Shown in pieces: positions 12,413 to 25,287 of a DNA stretch of 64,000 bases (its first letter is position 1; each line of letters begins with the position of its first letter). The stretch covers positions 1,666,001-1,730,000 of the forward strand of contig JAJLTO010000001.1 of the NCBI GenBank assembly GCA_030568195.1, in the 5' to 3' direction. Both the position numbers and the translations under genes were made by a program. Under the pieces are notes generated by a model. It was given only the letters and a program-made list of their open reading frames with translations, was not told the origin of the DNA and ran no database searches. This DNA comes from Dipodascopsis uninucleata var. uninucleata (taxonomy: Eukaryota; Ascomycota; Lipomycetes; Lipomycetales; Lipomycetaceae).

Positions 12413-13150
12413 TTTATCTATATACATGTAGTATATAGACAAAGCAAGTGTAATCTGAATGCAAGTTACTGAATAGTATACTCACGACCCGGAAAAAACA
12501 CGAATTGATTTGCGGCGTTCAGAAAGCCTGAAGACCAGCTCGAGTGTCAGAGCCGCATGGAAATGGTATTACGCTAACTACAGCAAAACACCTACTTAAT
12601 CTGCATATCAATCAGAACTTATTCATGACATTTGAAAAATACAGATTTTGAAGATTAGAGCTACACATAATACGTGCAGCATGACCTCAAAAATTGATCG
12701 ATCAGATGTAGACACGAAAGAAAATTTACAGAATAAAAAGTTGTTTGGTAATCGATGAAGTAGCGTCCGACAGTTTGAACACAGGAAATCAAATTACAAG
12801 ATACCATAGGTTTATAATATATAAATAAATATGTGTAAAAATTAAACTAATACGAATCCAAGAAATAAAACTTTCCAAGCAATAAAAACTGTACAGATTT
12901 AATAAGAGAAGAGATAGAATCAACTAGTACTATACAAGTCTACTTACATTTGTAACAAACGAGAGAAACATAATTAAACAATCAAAGAACGGAAATCAAA
13001 AAGTTAATTAATAACTAATCATTGAATATAAAAATGAAAACTAAGAATTTAACAAGTTAGAGTGATCCGCAATACTAAAAAGATGCTTAATGTATAATTG
13101 AAATGAAATCTCAATGAAAACAGATAATTACAGCTAGCAACAATCACATA
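12413..13150. other. Intergenic region upstream of ERV41
   Basis: About 0.74 kb, strongly A-rich on the plus strand over 12800-13140, with no coding signal. It holds the ERV41 promoter and the 3' flank of the RhoGAP gene. Confidence 0.5.
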
Positions 13151-15796
13151 TTAAGCTCGACGACCAAACCAGCTTATACGAGCTTCCTTTTTCTGTGGCT
13201 TCTTTGTTCGCAGCGTAGTAAGCATATGAGGTGTAGGAGCTGACTGGCGCTGAGGCATATTTCTTCTCGGGACATCTTCCACGGATATTTTTGAAGAATG
13301 GTCTTGCAAATTTGATTCTATCCTGCTAGACCTATTTTGGTTTTTTGAGATGTCCAAGGAGGAAACATCAACATTTGCCTCAACATTTGCCTTCATCTCG
13401 TTCTGATTATGAACGGACAATGAAACGAGAGATTGTTCAGGTTTTGATAGTTCATATCTGTTAGTTTCTTCACCAGACAGCCGGCAGCCTGTCTCAGAAA
13501 TCTTTTTCAAATTCATATTGCTATCCTTTCTATAATGAGTCTTTGGAGCATTTCGGCGACTTGAGCTCTGAACTTGATCATCCACTGTTATGGGGAAGGC
13601 GAGAGCAGCGTCTTCAATTCCAATGCCGTTAAGATTTTCCTTACTAGCATTTGAAGCTTTTCCATTACGTATATCCATTAAACTCCTGGAATATGCCTCA
13701 CGAGGATATTTTTTTCTAAGTTTGTTGGAATCCTGAGAAAGATAATTTTTTTCTACAGCCTTGTCGTTGCCGTCAGAAGTATTAACGGCTGGTATCACAT
13801 GATGTAGAACAGATCCAGATGCCTCGCTGTGTCCTGCATCAATATTTTGAGGTTCTGCCGTTATAGATGTATCCACTGCCATGCCATCATCTAATTCCAT
13901 CAATGGTTCACGAGAGTACTCATTAAGTACAACGGTGGATCCATTTGCAGCAGGCTTGCTGGCTCCCCGTAGAAATGCACCAAGAGTTTTTTTAACAGAA
14001 ACTCTTCTTGTTGGTTTCGAAGAGCGTCCCTCTTTATTGTAAGTCGCCGCAGAGCTGCCGTTGGCATCTAATCGTTCCTGTTGTAAATTATTCTTGGTAG
14101 CGGCACTTGATACAGAAGTTTGTGACGTTAGATTCTGAGAATCTACATCATCTGATAACTGTACGTCAGATCCAGAAAATTGACGCTGTTTTTTAACGTT
14201 CAGTAAGCCACTTGACTCATCAGGAGTAATGGTTACGTCAGACAGCTCGTGAACTTGACTAAAAGACATGTCCTGTTGAGGCTCCGGAGTATGCTGTATT
14301 GAGGATAGATCCAGTCTATCAGTATCGTCGATAAAAGAGAAGCTTGGTGTATCACTTCCATTAGTACGCTTGCTATCAGAATAATGAAGACCGGTAGGCT
14401 GTACTATTATAGGTGATATATCGACTGGCTTAATATTCATGTCATAAGCTACTAAATTACTCCTGTTGGAGCTAGACCTTCTATGATAAGAAAATATTTG
14501 CGACGCTGGTCTTCGAGAAAACTGTACAGCCGATGCCATAGAATCACCATCTAATCCACCATGCGAGCCTACATTGCCGTCGCTAAATCCAGCAGGCGTG
14601 GAGGCCACACGTTTAGCCGGTACAGTCTTGCTACGCTTCAGAGACACAGGCTTAGAAGGCTTTCCTTGGTTCTCTTTTTCATCCCTGTTTTTCTGACTGC
14701 CGTTGCGGGATAGTGCGTAATACATGGTACTCGAATCACGCCGTCCAGGCTTTGATCGTAATAGCTGAGGAAGAAAGTCAGAGCTTCGCTCATCAAATGT
14801 AAAAATCTCATTTTCAGGCTTTCTTCGATCAATCTGAGAAACCATCTTGGCCATCTCATCATGTGATGCTGCAAAATTCTTTCTATGTTCAATAAGAAAT
14901 ATAACTACTGCCTGAGAAAGTTTATACTCATCTGGAGACATTCGATGATCTGGGTGAGACAGAATGCATGGCTGAAATATAGCAGCCAAATTTGCAACGG
15001 GCATCAGAGTCTTTTTTGAGTGCTTCGAAAACGTATCCAATAAGTCAAGTATGTACAAGAGAAGCTGACGGTTTGCTTGAGGAAGTTTGGGAATTAGGCT
15101 CTGCATAACGTGTATAACTTCCTTCTTCTTCATGCTGCCACCATTTATCGCATTTAGATTGCTCAAACTATTACTGCGGCTATGAGTATAGCCACTCGAT
15201 TGAGAAGACTTTCCTTTGCTAGAAATGAAGGGTACTCTAAACTTGTCGAAGTATTCAAGAGGAATGATCGGTTCCGGAAGATTATTCAAATAGCGACGAA
15301 GAATATTAGCAGCGTCATGGACTGTATAACCAGTCCAATCAATGTCGCGTCCAAATGTTGGTGGTGATGCAAATATCTTCTGGAGACTCTTCATTCTCTT
15401 TGCAGATCCGCTCAGTCGAAAAATACCCTCTGTACTTAGCGCGTTGGTGTATAGATATATTCCGCATACTGCAACTATCACAGGAATTGGCGAATAATAA
15501 CTAGCTATTTCGCCATTCGACTTTCGTTTACCAACACTTCCACTTGCAAATGATAATGCTTTTTCAAGAGGAACTCCAAATATGTAATCATCTAGTTGGA
15601 TAGAAGACTGATCCAGCGAAGGTGTATCTCCATGACTGTTATTGCTCGCATTTGGATAGAGCTGAGAATTTATCGATTCATTGTATCGCTTGTGTCCTGC
15701 TCTGGACTGTCTAACTTTGAATTGCCGCCACCATGTTGTAAGAGTTGATTTCGACGAAGGCGACTGTTCTTGCTCTACCAACGTAGGTTCGATCAT
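13151..15796 (-). CDS. SAC7: SAC7/BAG7-type RhoGAP
   Basis: GTPase-activating protein for Rho1-type GTPases, controlling wall integrity and actin. The ORF is 881 aa without internal introns. The RhoGAP domain spans about residues 70-310: YIFGVPLEKALSFAS as in Sac7, the arginine finger in STEGIFRLSGS (Arg127), YTVHDAANILRRYL, LPEPIIPL, and LAAIFQPCILSHP. A Ser-rich insert of about 35 residues interrupts the domain after FISSKGK. The remaining 570 residues are Ser/Thr/Asn-rich and disordered, ending in a basic tail (KKPQKKEARISWFGRRA). Upstream the frame stays open for 15 codons to a possible acceptor at 15842. A three-codon exon ATG TCG CAG at 16108-16100 followed by GTATAT would join in phase, giving 899 aa, so the true start may be there. 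Confidence 0.88.
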   Translation of the reverse strand: MIEPTLVEQEQSPSSKSTLTTWWRQFKVRQSRAGHKRYNESINSQLYPNASNNSHGDTPSLDQSSIQLDDYIFGVPLEKALSFASGSVGKRKSNGEIASYYSPIPVIVAVCGIYLYTNALSTEGIFRLSGSAKRMKSLQKIFASPPTFGRDIDWTGYTVHDAANILRRYLNNLPEPIIPLEYFDKFRVPFISSKGKSSQSSGYTHSRSNSLSNLNAINGGSMKKKEVIHVMQSLIPKLPQANRQLLLYILDLLDTFSKHSKKTLMPVANLAAIFQPCILSHPDHRMSPDEYKLSQAVVIFLIEHRKNFAASHDEMAKMVSQIDRRKPENEIFTFDERSSDFLPQLLRSKPGRRDSSTMYYALSRNGSQKNRDEKENQGKPSKPVSLKRSKTVPAKRVASTPAGFSDGNVGSHGGLDGDSMASAVQFSRRPASQIFSYHRRSSSNRSNLVAYDMNIKPVDISPIIVQPTGLHYSDSKRTNGSDTPSFSFIDDTDRLDLSSIQHTPEPQQDMSFSQVHELSDVTITPDESSGLLNVKKQRQFSGSDVQLSDDVDSQNLTSQTSVSSAATKNNLQQERLDANGSSAATYNKEGRSSKPTRRVSVKKTLGAFLRGASKPAANGSTVVLNEYSREPLMELDDGMAVDTSITAEPQNIDAGHSEASGSVLHHVIPAVNTSDGNDKAVEKNYLSQDSNKLRKKYPREAYSRSLMDIRNGKASNASKENLNGIGIEDAALAFPITVDDQVQSSSRRNAPKTHYRKDSNMNLKKISETGCRLSGEETNRYELSKPEQSLVSLSVHNQNEMKANVEANVDVSSLDISKNQNRSSRIESNLQDHSSKISVEDVPRRNMPQRQSAPTPHMLTTLRTKKPQKKEARISWFGRRA

Positions 15797-17241
15797 CTCT
15801 GTTAGATCGTCGCTAACAGACGTACTTTTAACGACTGGAGTCTATTTTTCAAACTCGCTACCTCTGTCAATAATGTACGCAAAAATCAGATTTTACTAGT
15901 CACAGATATATACACTATAACTGCTATATTATTTCTATATTGAAAATTGAATTACTTGTCAGCGATACTCTAATATTATTAGAAGACGTGAGTTATGCTG
16001 ATTCCTTATGATTCACAGATGTGACCGTTCTAAGAATTGTATCGAATCACATGAAGATCCGGCAGTCCCATTCACCGGGATTTTAGGATGTTCATATACC
16101 TGCGACATGTACTTGGTGACAATCACTGAGATATACAATATATATATATATATATATCCTGGACACCAATGTCATATACTTCACCGTAAAACACTGAACA
16201 CCGAAGAATCAAGAACAAAGGACAGCAAAATATGTATGCCTATACCAATGTCTATACCAGTATCGACTCAAGAGACAAATTTTTGCCTATTCGTACTTAC
16301 ATTTTTAACCACGGTCTTCGCCGTTGTTGAACTGTGCAACCGTGATATTGTGTGATCTACCCAGCAGTCTAACATTCAGTCTCTTAGTTTTAGCCGCTTA
16401 TGAGTTCTGCTGCGACCTAAATTTCTTTGCTATCTAAGATAAGATAATTTTCATGTGTCCACAGTAACAACAGGTAAAGAAAATCAAAAATATATCTATG
16501 ATAAAGGGGAAAATCGTCGAAATGGTAGTTTAATGTTGGCGATGGAGGAGGCAGCAAAGAGGAAATTGTGGTAAAAATAGATGATCGTCAGATGTCTTGC
16601 CATATATGTCGTATATGCACCACTATAAACGGATTATGCATTAAAGATTACTACGTTTACATTTTATGTATGCATTTCTGCATCATGCAACTGATACTTA
16701 CGCACATTAGCCACCCAGCTTTGTTAAAACGTAATAAGTTGTGCACTATGTATGCCTGTGAAGTGGCTAGTGTACGACTTCCCGCACGTGCTAACAGCCG
16801 CTTTTAAGCATCTGCGGCTGCAATAGCCGCACTAAAAGTAGAGATGATGGCATTTGGTGGGGACCACCCTAACATCCGCAAAGTACAAGACCCATCATTA
16901 GTTGAACAATCGCTACTTTATTACCCTCTGTAGAGTATAAGCAAGAAGAACAATACTACAAAACCCTTGAATTGTACACCATGATATGTTTATGGATGGT
17001 ATATTCGGTTGCACTCGACTTAACGAAGTTTAGGTGGTCTATAATAATTGACCCGTAGCAGACTAGGAAGATCTAGAATATTTCCATATTATATACATAA
17101 TACACTGTCAGCTGCAGAGAAATCTCGAGCGGTCGAAATATTATGCTATATTGTCGGTATTACTAATGGACTAAGGTTGAAAGTCAAAAATAGTAAGATA
17201 TATTGATCAATAGAGAGAAAAAATTAAGCGCATAGAACGAT
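15797..17241. other. Divergent intergenic region between RhoGAP gene and THP3
   Basis: About 1.4 kb separating two divergently transcribed genes, so it should hold both promoters. It contains a (TA)n tract at 16139-16157 and possibly the first exon of the RhoGAP gene (16100-16108). A 115-codon plus-strand ORF at 16008-16355 runs through the TA tract and is not supported. Confidence 0.5.
16139..16157. repeat. (TA)n microsatellite
   Basis: Uninterrupted alternating T-A run of about 19 nt in the divergent promoter region between the RhoGAP gene and THP3. Confidence 0.9.
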
Positions 17242-19229
17242 ATGGCTCTTCCCCCATGGAAGGCGCAGATCAACGGAGCATCGGAAGCTCCAAGAGGACA
17301 GAAAGGACCATGTAAGTGATAGATTAATGACTGGAGGGATTTGGTCAAAGACAATAGGAAGCAGAGGAAATTGGTCGACGCGAAGTGGGTGCATACTAGT
17401 TACTACGTGATTCTAGTATCGGGTCAGTGAAATGCAACATTAATGTGCTAATAATTTATTTTATTTCGTGCTAGATAAGTCAGCTTACTCAGTTGTAGAT
17501 GCTTCAAAGACTCTTGGGCAGTCTAAGGGTTGGAATAGCGTTGCGACAACGGATGATGTTTCGCAAATGGGCAGCGATGGATCTGCTAGAAGCGGCGGTT
17601 ACGCGAATGTAAGCAATCAATCTAGCAGCGCTTCTTATCAATTAGATAATAGTAATGAATCCTCGAAGTCACAGCAGACCATAGGCTCGTGGCCTGATTC
17701 TCTTAAGACCTACGTGAACAAATGTTTCGCTGTGGCTACGCCTTCACAAAGGCCGGCGATGGAAAAGAATCTCAAAAACATGATAAGCAAATCTATGCAC
17801 GAGCAGACGCTTTGGAGCATCGATTGGTCAAGCCTTCCTTTACCAACTGAAATTGCGGACGACGATACCGATGTTCTGGAGGCACTTAGGAAGGACAAGG
17901 GCCTTCAACAAGAAAGAATGAATTCGACGAAGTCAAAGAGATCAGACAAGTGGGACCAGAGATCTACGAGCAGTGACAGCAAAAATAGTAAGTCTACAGA
18001 GAACGCGAAGTCAGCTTCGAAGCGCAAGGAGTATGTATATTTAACTGTTACATAAGTATTTCTATATTGTATTTTTTATTCTGACGGGTGAAAATTAGAA
18101 AATTATCGATTTTTAGTAATAGTGCAGAAAGTCTAGAAGAACTGGAACGCAAAGAGAAGAGACTGCGGCGATTCGAGAATCATACCCAGTCACATAAGTC
18201 AGATTCTTCTAGGTCATTGGATGAGAAATATGGATTGGAATACAGCCCTTCACCATTTACTAACGTGAGTATACTATAGATTCCTATATAGTGGTAATTT
18301 GGGATTCTGACTAGTTATGTTACTTGGTATTTGTAGAACTCCGAGTCTGAACAATTTGTTGGAAGATGTACAAAACTTGAAAAGAACTATTTACGATTAA
18401 CCTCTGCACCAGATCCGGAGACAGTTAGGCCATTGCATATATTACGAAAAACACTAGATCTTCTGAAGGAAAAATGGAAGAAGGAGCAAAATTATGCGTA
18501 CATTTGCGATCAATTCAAGTCGCTTAGACAGGATTTGACTGTGCAGCGCATTCAAAATGAGTTTACTGTTAATGTTTATGAGATTCACGCTAGAATTGCT
18601 CTTGAGAAAGGTGATCTTGGAGAATATAATCAATGTCAAACCCAGTTGAAGAGTTTGTATGCAAAGAATATACCGGGTCATCCCAGAGAATTTACAGCAT
18701 ATATGATACTTTATTTACTTCATACTAGAAACAAAGCTGACATGAATGATCTTTTGATCGAACTTACTGACGATGAAAAAGCAGATCTTTCTATACGCCA
18801 TGCGTTGCAAGTCTATAATGCGGTAAATGATTCCGACTATCATGCACTCATGCGTTTATACTTGATAGCGCCTAACATGGGTGGCTATGTTATGGACTCG
18901 TTTATCGAGCGAGAACGATTAAAAGCTCTAGAAATCATTTGCAAAGCGTAAGTCACTGAAATGAAGCTCTGTTCTTGTATAGGAGCCCTATATACTAACA
19001 AGCGTCAATATATTATTATAGATTTCGACCGGAGGTTCCGCTACGGTTTCTTACAGACGAAATTGGGTTTGATAGCGATAATGTGTGCTACGGCTTTTTG
19101 GAGAAATACCAACTAAATGCTTTTTTGTCCTCTGATACTCTTAAACTACGAACTAAGGATGCTCTACCCTATGTGCAACATCATCGACTATCTGCATTCA
19201 AGAAAATCGATATTAAAGGACAAATATAG
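17242..19229 (+). CDS. THP3: SAC3/GANP-domain protein Thp3 (LENG8-like)
   Basis: Probable orthologue of yeast Thp3/Mni2, which acts with Csn12 in transcription elongation and splicing-linked mRNP formation. Five exons: 17242-17311, 17475-18030, 18117-18264, 18337-18947 and 19022-19229, giving 530 aa. All joins keep phase. The N-terminal half is Ser/Asn-rich, then an acidic-basic helix (SAESLEELERKEKRLRRFE) leads into the SAC3/GANP (PCI-like) region: VGRCTKLEKNYLRLTSAPDP, TVRPLHILRKTLDLLK, then helical repeats through ALQVYNAVNDSDYHALMRLY. The last intron has a TACTAAC branch site. The C-terminal exon (PEVPLRFLTDEIGFDS) fits the winged-helix end of PCI folds. Alternative 3' acceptors exist in intron 2 (18099 or 18116); the second was chosen because it keeps frame. 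Confidence 0.88.
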
Positions 19230-20803
19230 TTTAAAATACCGTCATTCTTATCTTCTTAGTTTTCTCTACATATAGCTAACCAGTATTACGACGTACAAAG
19301 TAACTGTTCCTATGCATGTACTGTTCGTTGAGTTGAATCCCGCGGCTCTCAAGAATTTTATGCTGATCTCTTCACAGAAATTTACTCTAACACCTGTTAG
19401 TCAAGCCCGCTGCTACATGCGTATGCAATGTACTTCTTTTTATAATCTTGGTTATATATTGAAGAAATTAAACATATGCGGTTAATCATCTTGGGCTTTT
19501 AGTAATGGACAGTTGTCTGCAGCATTGATGTGGCTATAACAGATGTTTCCTTAACCTTATTTGTGTATTTCGCTTGATTCTAGCATTCCAGACACTGCGT
19601 GGCCCATCATTAAAGTGGAAATAGTTTTTTTTTCTCCTTCGGCTTCTGATTTTATCAGCCACCCTAGTGGTTATGTATATCTTATAGACCTCTTATACAA
19701 CTGTTTCGGTCAATCCGATCGTGTCAGTTTACTACTTCAAGTATTCAGTCGGAGGCTATATTTCCTGTCATCTTGAGTACTAAGCTCTATGTAGATAGTG
19801 TGAGCGAGTTCATTTATTATTATTTTTTTATAGTTATCTGGACCCGTGTCTTGTTGTCCACAGTTGTACGACTTAATCGCATTCTTATCCGTTACTTTTG
19901 TTCAATCTTCCTGTATTGCAATGTCGGTCATGCACTCACGAATTTCTTATGGCTTGGACTCTCTATATTATTATACGACTTTTCTCTAATTTTTAGAGCT
20001 TATAGTCTATGCCAACGCTTAATCAACTTAGACCACTAGGATAGTTAATACCCCTGTCTTCATGCCTGCTCTAAAATGGCCGTTTGTACATTAGTCCGAC
20101 CCAACTAATCTAACCCGCCTGACCTGTATATGTATATATAGCAATTTACATGAGATAGGCTACAATTACTCAAACAATAGAAACCTAATGGGAACCAGAA
20201 CTGATTCTAGCCAATTCAAAATTCAAAATTAATTATTAAAATTTACATTCTAAAAAAATTCGAAAACCGAATCAACCAAAATCTGAAATTAGGAATGCAT
20301 ATTGAAAATCTATTTTATATTGATCATCAAGAGTGCCGGATATTCTCTACAAAACCTTTAGCTTACTGACATTCCGTTCCGGCCAAACTTCAGCTTACTA
20401 GGCCAGTGCTTTACTGATGCTTGATAATCAAAACCCCCCTATTTACCACAGTGCTGGCAGAACCTAGCGACCTTCTCTTGTCGCCAACCGCCTGTCATGT
20501 CTGTTCTGTATCTCCCGCCTAAACCAGCGATAAAAAGATAATCCGGATTATGTAATGTACTTGCTATTACCCCAAACCTGATGTTTTGATATTAAACTGC
20601 CCTACAGTATGCTATTTAGCGAGCGATGCACAAACCTCGCGCGCTTAAGCACCGGCGCTAACCCTATCCCTAAGAGAACCCTCCATGCTCACATCTCGTT
20701 TTCTTTTTTATTCCGTTTTTCACTTTTGCTAATCCGTTCTGAGCAACAATTGTTCTTCATTTTCTCTTAGGAGGCAGGGCAAATATATGCGCAACATCGA
20801 CCA
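19230..20803. other. Intergenic region between THP3 and BEM1
   Basis: About 1.6 kb. The first half is T-rich 3' flank. Around 20640-20680 there is a GC-richer patch with CGCGCGCTTAAGC and AACCCTATCCCTAAG, the latter similar to Tbf1/telomere-repeat motifs, about 140 bp before the BEM1 ATG. Small ORFs at 19561-20039 are T-rich, hydrophobic and unsupported. Confidence 0.45.
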
Positions 20804-23801
20804 ATGATTAAGGTAAGTAATAGATTCATTCCTTGCAGGTGACTATAAGGCAGGAACAAAGCAGGCTATCGCTCAATAAGCGATCAGACTCAATGGTTGG
20901 TGAGCGGGCCAAGAGTGTGGTTTATGAGTTTTTTTGTGGTGGTCATGTTCGTGAAAGGGGCTACTATATTAGACAGAAGTGCGCCGAAACGACACCAACA
21001 GACCGGAGAACGTCCGCAAGTAGTCTGATAAAAGTGGAAATAAAACGTAGGGGTACGCGTTGCAAGCAATGAGTGCAGAAAGAAGTCTGCTGGTCATTTG
21101 AACGTGGAGTGTTGCAAGACGTGACTCTTGATTTCGGTGATTGGCCTTAACGGTCCTTGATCTCCAGAAGTAGAGGCTGTTGTGCGAAATCCTAGCTTAT
21201 TGTACCAACGGTGCAATGGGCCAGTATCTACATACTGCAAACAACTGAGATTGTGAATGGTTTTTGATTCTCCAACTTTTGGAAGCTGAATTATGTATGG
21301 GGTGTGGTAGCCTCGGTTTTTTTTGTGGGAACAGGGGGGACGAGTGGAGTGTTTGTGTGGTAGTGGACACAAAAAGGGAAAGAACCTTTAATAGTAAAAA
21401 TTTCCTTTACAGCTGCATACGGAACCAACGAAGGATTAAAAATTACCTGGAGTGACGATACTGGCCTTATGTCAAGATTTAAGACTAAGATTTTTTTTTC
21501 ATCTAGGGACTGCGGAGATCACTAAAAGGCGGTGCTGCCACTTCTAGCAATAGTGCTGACAGAATGCCGTCATCAAGTTCCAGTTCTCACCATTCAGTAG
21601 GCGATAAGTCACCTCTAACAATATTGCCACCAAAGAAGGTATGCGGTGGTGAAGTCAGATTAGTCTTATTCAGAAACTTGGTTGTAAAAAAGGGGTTGAT
21701 AATGAAAGAGAATAATTAGCTAACGTACGACATTGTGATGGTCATATAGATTATTCGAGCATTATACGACTATGATGCAAGATCGGAGGAGGAACTTTCA
21801 TTTTTTAAAGGAGACTTTTTCCACGTTATCGGAAATGAAAACGACTCAGATTGGTATGAAGCCTGCAACCCGTCGACAAATGTTCGTGGTATGGTTCCCG
21901 TGTCATACTTTGAAGTGCTTGGTCGGAACGAGCGAGATAGTGCGGATAGTAGGAGCAACAAGAACAGTATTTCGTCAAAGGCGCCGAAAATGCGAGCCTC
22001 TCATGAACAATTGGGTCATCGGCATATTAGTAATGTGAGCGCGAGCAAGAGTAATAGTCAGATGTCTGCTACGAGTGACATGTCTTCTACTTCATCAATC
22101 TCATCATCTCAAACAAGGAAGCAATATACGCCGCTTTATGGCGTGGTAATGTATAATTTTGCAGCAGAACGTCCAGATGAGCTCGAAGCATTTGAAGGTG
22201 ATGCAGTTATTATCGTAGCTCAATCAAACCATGAATGGTTTGTTGCAAAGCCGATCGGTCGTTTAGGTGGACCAGGTTTGATACCTGTTTCTTTCGTGGA
22301 AATCAGAGATATGACAACTGGGAGGCCTGTCGAAAATGTGGAGGATGCCGTTGCACGGGCTGGTGTACCGCGTGTTGAAGAATGGAAGAAGCGAACTGCA
22401 GAATATAAAGCAAGCAGTATTCCTCTAGGAAAATTCGAAGACGATTCGATGCAAGTACCTTACAGCAAGTTTCAGCAGATGTCTATATCTTCTCAGCAGA
22501 AAGATGCAGCCCATGGTTCGTATATATCTTATAATAGTCGACACACAAGCACGAGACTTTCGCAAAGTACATCTGGCTCTGTTACCGCTTATGACCCTGC
22601 CATCATAAATGCTACTGTTGATAAATATTCTTTTGACAATGGTAGATATTGGTATTTATTAATTGCTGAGATGGAAGATGGTACTTATCGAAATCTTTGT
22701 CGATTTTACGAGGACTTCTACGATTTCCAAATTCGGCTTTTAGATGAGTTTCCTGAGGAGGCCGGTCGAACAGGTCGACAGCGTATATTACCGTTTATTC
22801 CTGGCCCTGTTACTTACGTGAATGATTCAATTTCGAGTCAAAGACGGGCTAATCTGGATGAATACGTTCGGAAACTTGTCGCATTGCCGCCTTATATTTC
22901 ACGTAGTGCTCTTGTGAAATCTTTATTTGTATTGCGAGATGGTGATGTAGAGACATCGCAACCTGGATCTGCTACTCCTACTCCTATATTCATGAGAGAT
23001 TCTCGTCTTGGTCAGCAGACCATGATAAACAGTATAATTGCATCACCGATCATTATTTCTCCGACATCTACATCTGCAACTGCCGCATCCAATACTAATA
23101 TATCTACTAATACTGGTGTTACTTATGGCGGCCCTGGATCCGGCAACAACAGTACGACTAACAGCGTTATCAGCAATGCTGGCTCTAATATACCACGAAC
23201 TAATACAATTACATCCAATACATCTTCAGTTCGAACTTCTCGCTCGCAACCATCTTTAGACCGCTTGCGTTCAACATCATCTTCCAATTCGTCAGTACAA
23301 TTATCAAACAACCAGGTGCGCCAGATGATTTCGCATAATTCTATAAGTGGAGCTTCATCAGGTGCAACTCGAATGTCTAATCTGTCTGATTCATCGCATG
23401 CGACTTTTCTGACCCGGAATAACTCAAATTCGTCTTCAACAACAACTAGTGCTGGTGATCTCCGAGGAAGTGTCAGTAACTCAAGAGATATTGAATATGA
23501 ACGTCATGCCGCTGTAGGTGCTTCAAAGCAATCACAGTCTAATGCCACTGGTGCATCGTCAGCATTCAGTAATATCAAAGTGAAAGTGTTCTATAACGAT
23601 GATTTGGTGGCAGTCCGTGTACCATCAGATATAACGTATAGTAAACTAGAAAATAAGCTTCAGGAAAGATTGGGTTCCACGAATTTGAAATTTTATTATC
23701 AGGATGATAACATGAACCAGAGATTAGAGCTTAATAATGACAAGGATCTTGAGTCTGCAATTTCAGCTCAAGGATCTAAACTACTGTTATATGCTCAATA
23801 G
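20804..23801 (+). CDS. BEM1: Polarity scaffold Bem1/Scd2 (SH3-SH3-PX-PB1)
   Basis: Scaffold that links Cdc42, its GEF Cdc24 and PAK kinases at sites of polarised growth. Three exons: 20804-20812 (only M-I-K), 21507-21638 and 21750-23801, giving 730 aa. The 9-nt exon before a perfect GTAAGTAA donor was chosen because it yields MIKGLRRSLKGG, close to the MKAIRRSLKG-type start of filamentous-fungal Bem1; this makes a 694-nt first intron. SH3-1 is at about residues 48-105 (ALYDYDARSEEELSF), SH3-2 at about 175-232 (MYNFAAERPDELEAF), PX at about 339-445 (RQRILPFIPGP), then a Ser/Thr/Asn-rich linker and a C-terminal PB1 domain (about 654-730) that should bind Cdc24. Exons 2 and 3 are firm; exon 1 is inferred. 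Confidence 0.92.
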
Positions 23802-25287
23802 CTCTCTGATAGAGGTCTACCATTCTTACAATAGTCGGGCATATTTAGCTACCCTATTAGTTTTTGAGTTATTTATATCTTGGAATTGCGGATTTGGGGT
23901 TCTGTAATGAGCATTTTAATGACATTATATATCCGGTGACCTGATAATAGACTGCTGGACTGTTTTATTTTCGTTTCGGATTGCATTTTCACATAACATA
24001 GCGTTATATACCACTCTGGTTAATTGTCGCTAATATTCGGTGGCCGCAACAATTTGCTCTGGGATAGCTTGATCATATAAATTAAATTATATGATGCTTT
24101 CTTCCAAGATGATCACATTTCCTAGTCATTCATTTCCTCTTCAACATTTCATCAACATTCTTCAGCGCCATTATATCGCTATCGTCATGATATTATCACA
24201 CTATAACTAGCTTATTTACTTAGCTTTTTGACTTGTTCTTTTCATCTCGTATTCCTCTCTGAGGCCATATACTTCAATTTTCCTCTTCAAGTTTTGTCCA
24301 TTTATTGCTGATAGGCCGGTGTGTGTTCATATTGAAAGCTTTTTATTCGAATATTCTAGACAATGACTGTTTCTAGTATTTTTTGTTCTTTTACCTTATT
24401 GATATGACTTGCTACGTTCAGTCAGCGCGTTGTAGTAATTTGTTTAATTATTACTGCTACTGGATTTTACTAGTTAATTTTTTTTGGCGGGCGTAATGTT
24501 TTAATATTATATCCTATTGTTTTGTTTGTTTGTGGACTTGACATTTCTGAATTGTGGAATATACTTCATGACTAATTTTGTATCATACTACAATTAACTG
24601 AGCTTTATTCTTAAGAAATAAAAGCTTCTTGTAATGCCAGAGAGTTCTATTCAGATGTAGTCGTCGTCTTTCTCAGACAGCGATAAGTAATAATGATGCT
24701 TACCTCACTTAAGTTTTAGAATAAGATGAGGATAATAATCTCGAATGTTCAAGAAGAGCCACTGTTGCCACGTTGTTGACGTTTGCGCCACTCATCCAAC
24801 ATCGCCTAGCGCTCGGAAGTCCTTGCGACTATTGTCTACTTATACAAGTATGATGAATCTTGTTCCTGCTTTCATTTTTATACTCCGCATTAATATTGCA
24901 TCATATATACTGCTAGGGAATTTCACTAATTGGTATAGAAGTGTTAGTCACTTTGATTGTGCTGGAGATAGAGGAGTTAGCAAGTGTCTGATACATACGT
25001 AATTCGGCCAATTGTCTACACGATTGTTAAATCTATTATTAATCTTCATCAAAGTGTTAAGTTCTATTGACTAGTGATATCTAGGGCGAAATAAGAATAT
25101 ACTGGTATAACATTGCATTCATTATATATTTTGCTGTTTTCGCCCTTTCGATAGTTATATAAATAAGCTACTGCTACATTTAGCTACGTCGACGAGTTTC
25201 CATTCCACATCCTTGTGCTCTCGCGATAATTATTGAACATTTTAGCCGATAGATTATACATAATATATTTTATATATACATAAAATA
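23802..25287. other. Intergenic region between BEM1 and the AN1 gene
   Basis: About 1.5 kb, AT-rich, with T-rich 3' flank of BEM1. A plus-strand ORF at 24745-25002 (85 codons) shows no family features. No repeat or RNA gene recognised. Confidence 0.5.

Noticed and set aside
16008-16355. 115-codon plus-strand ORF
   Set aside because: Runs through the (TA)n microsatellite and has no recognisable domain.
20640-20680. Possible dispersed repeat shared with 29525-29560 (CCGGCGCTAAC)
   Set aside because: Only about 11 bp match and the surrounding sequence does not align, so it is not a convincing repeat family.
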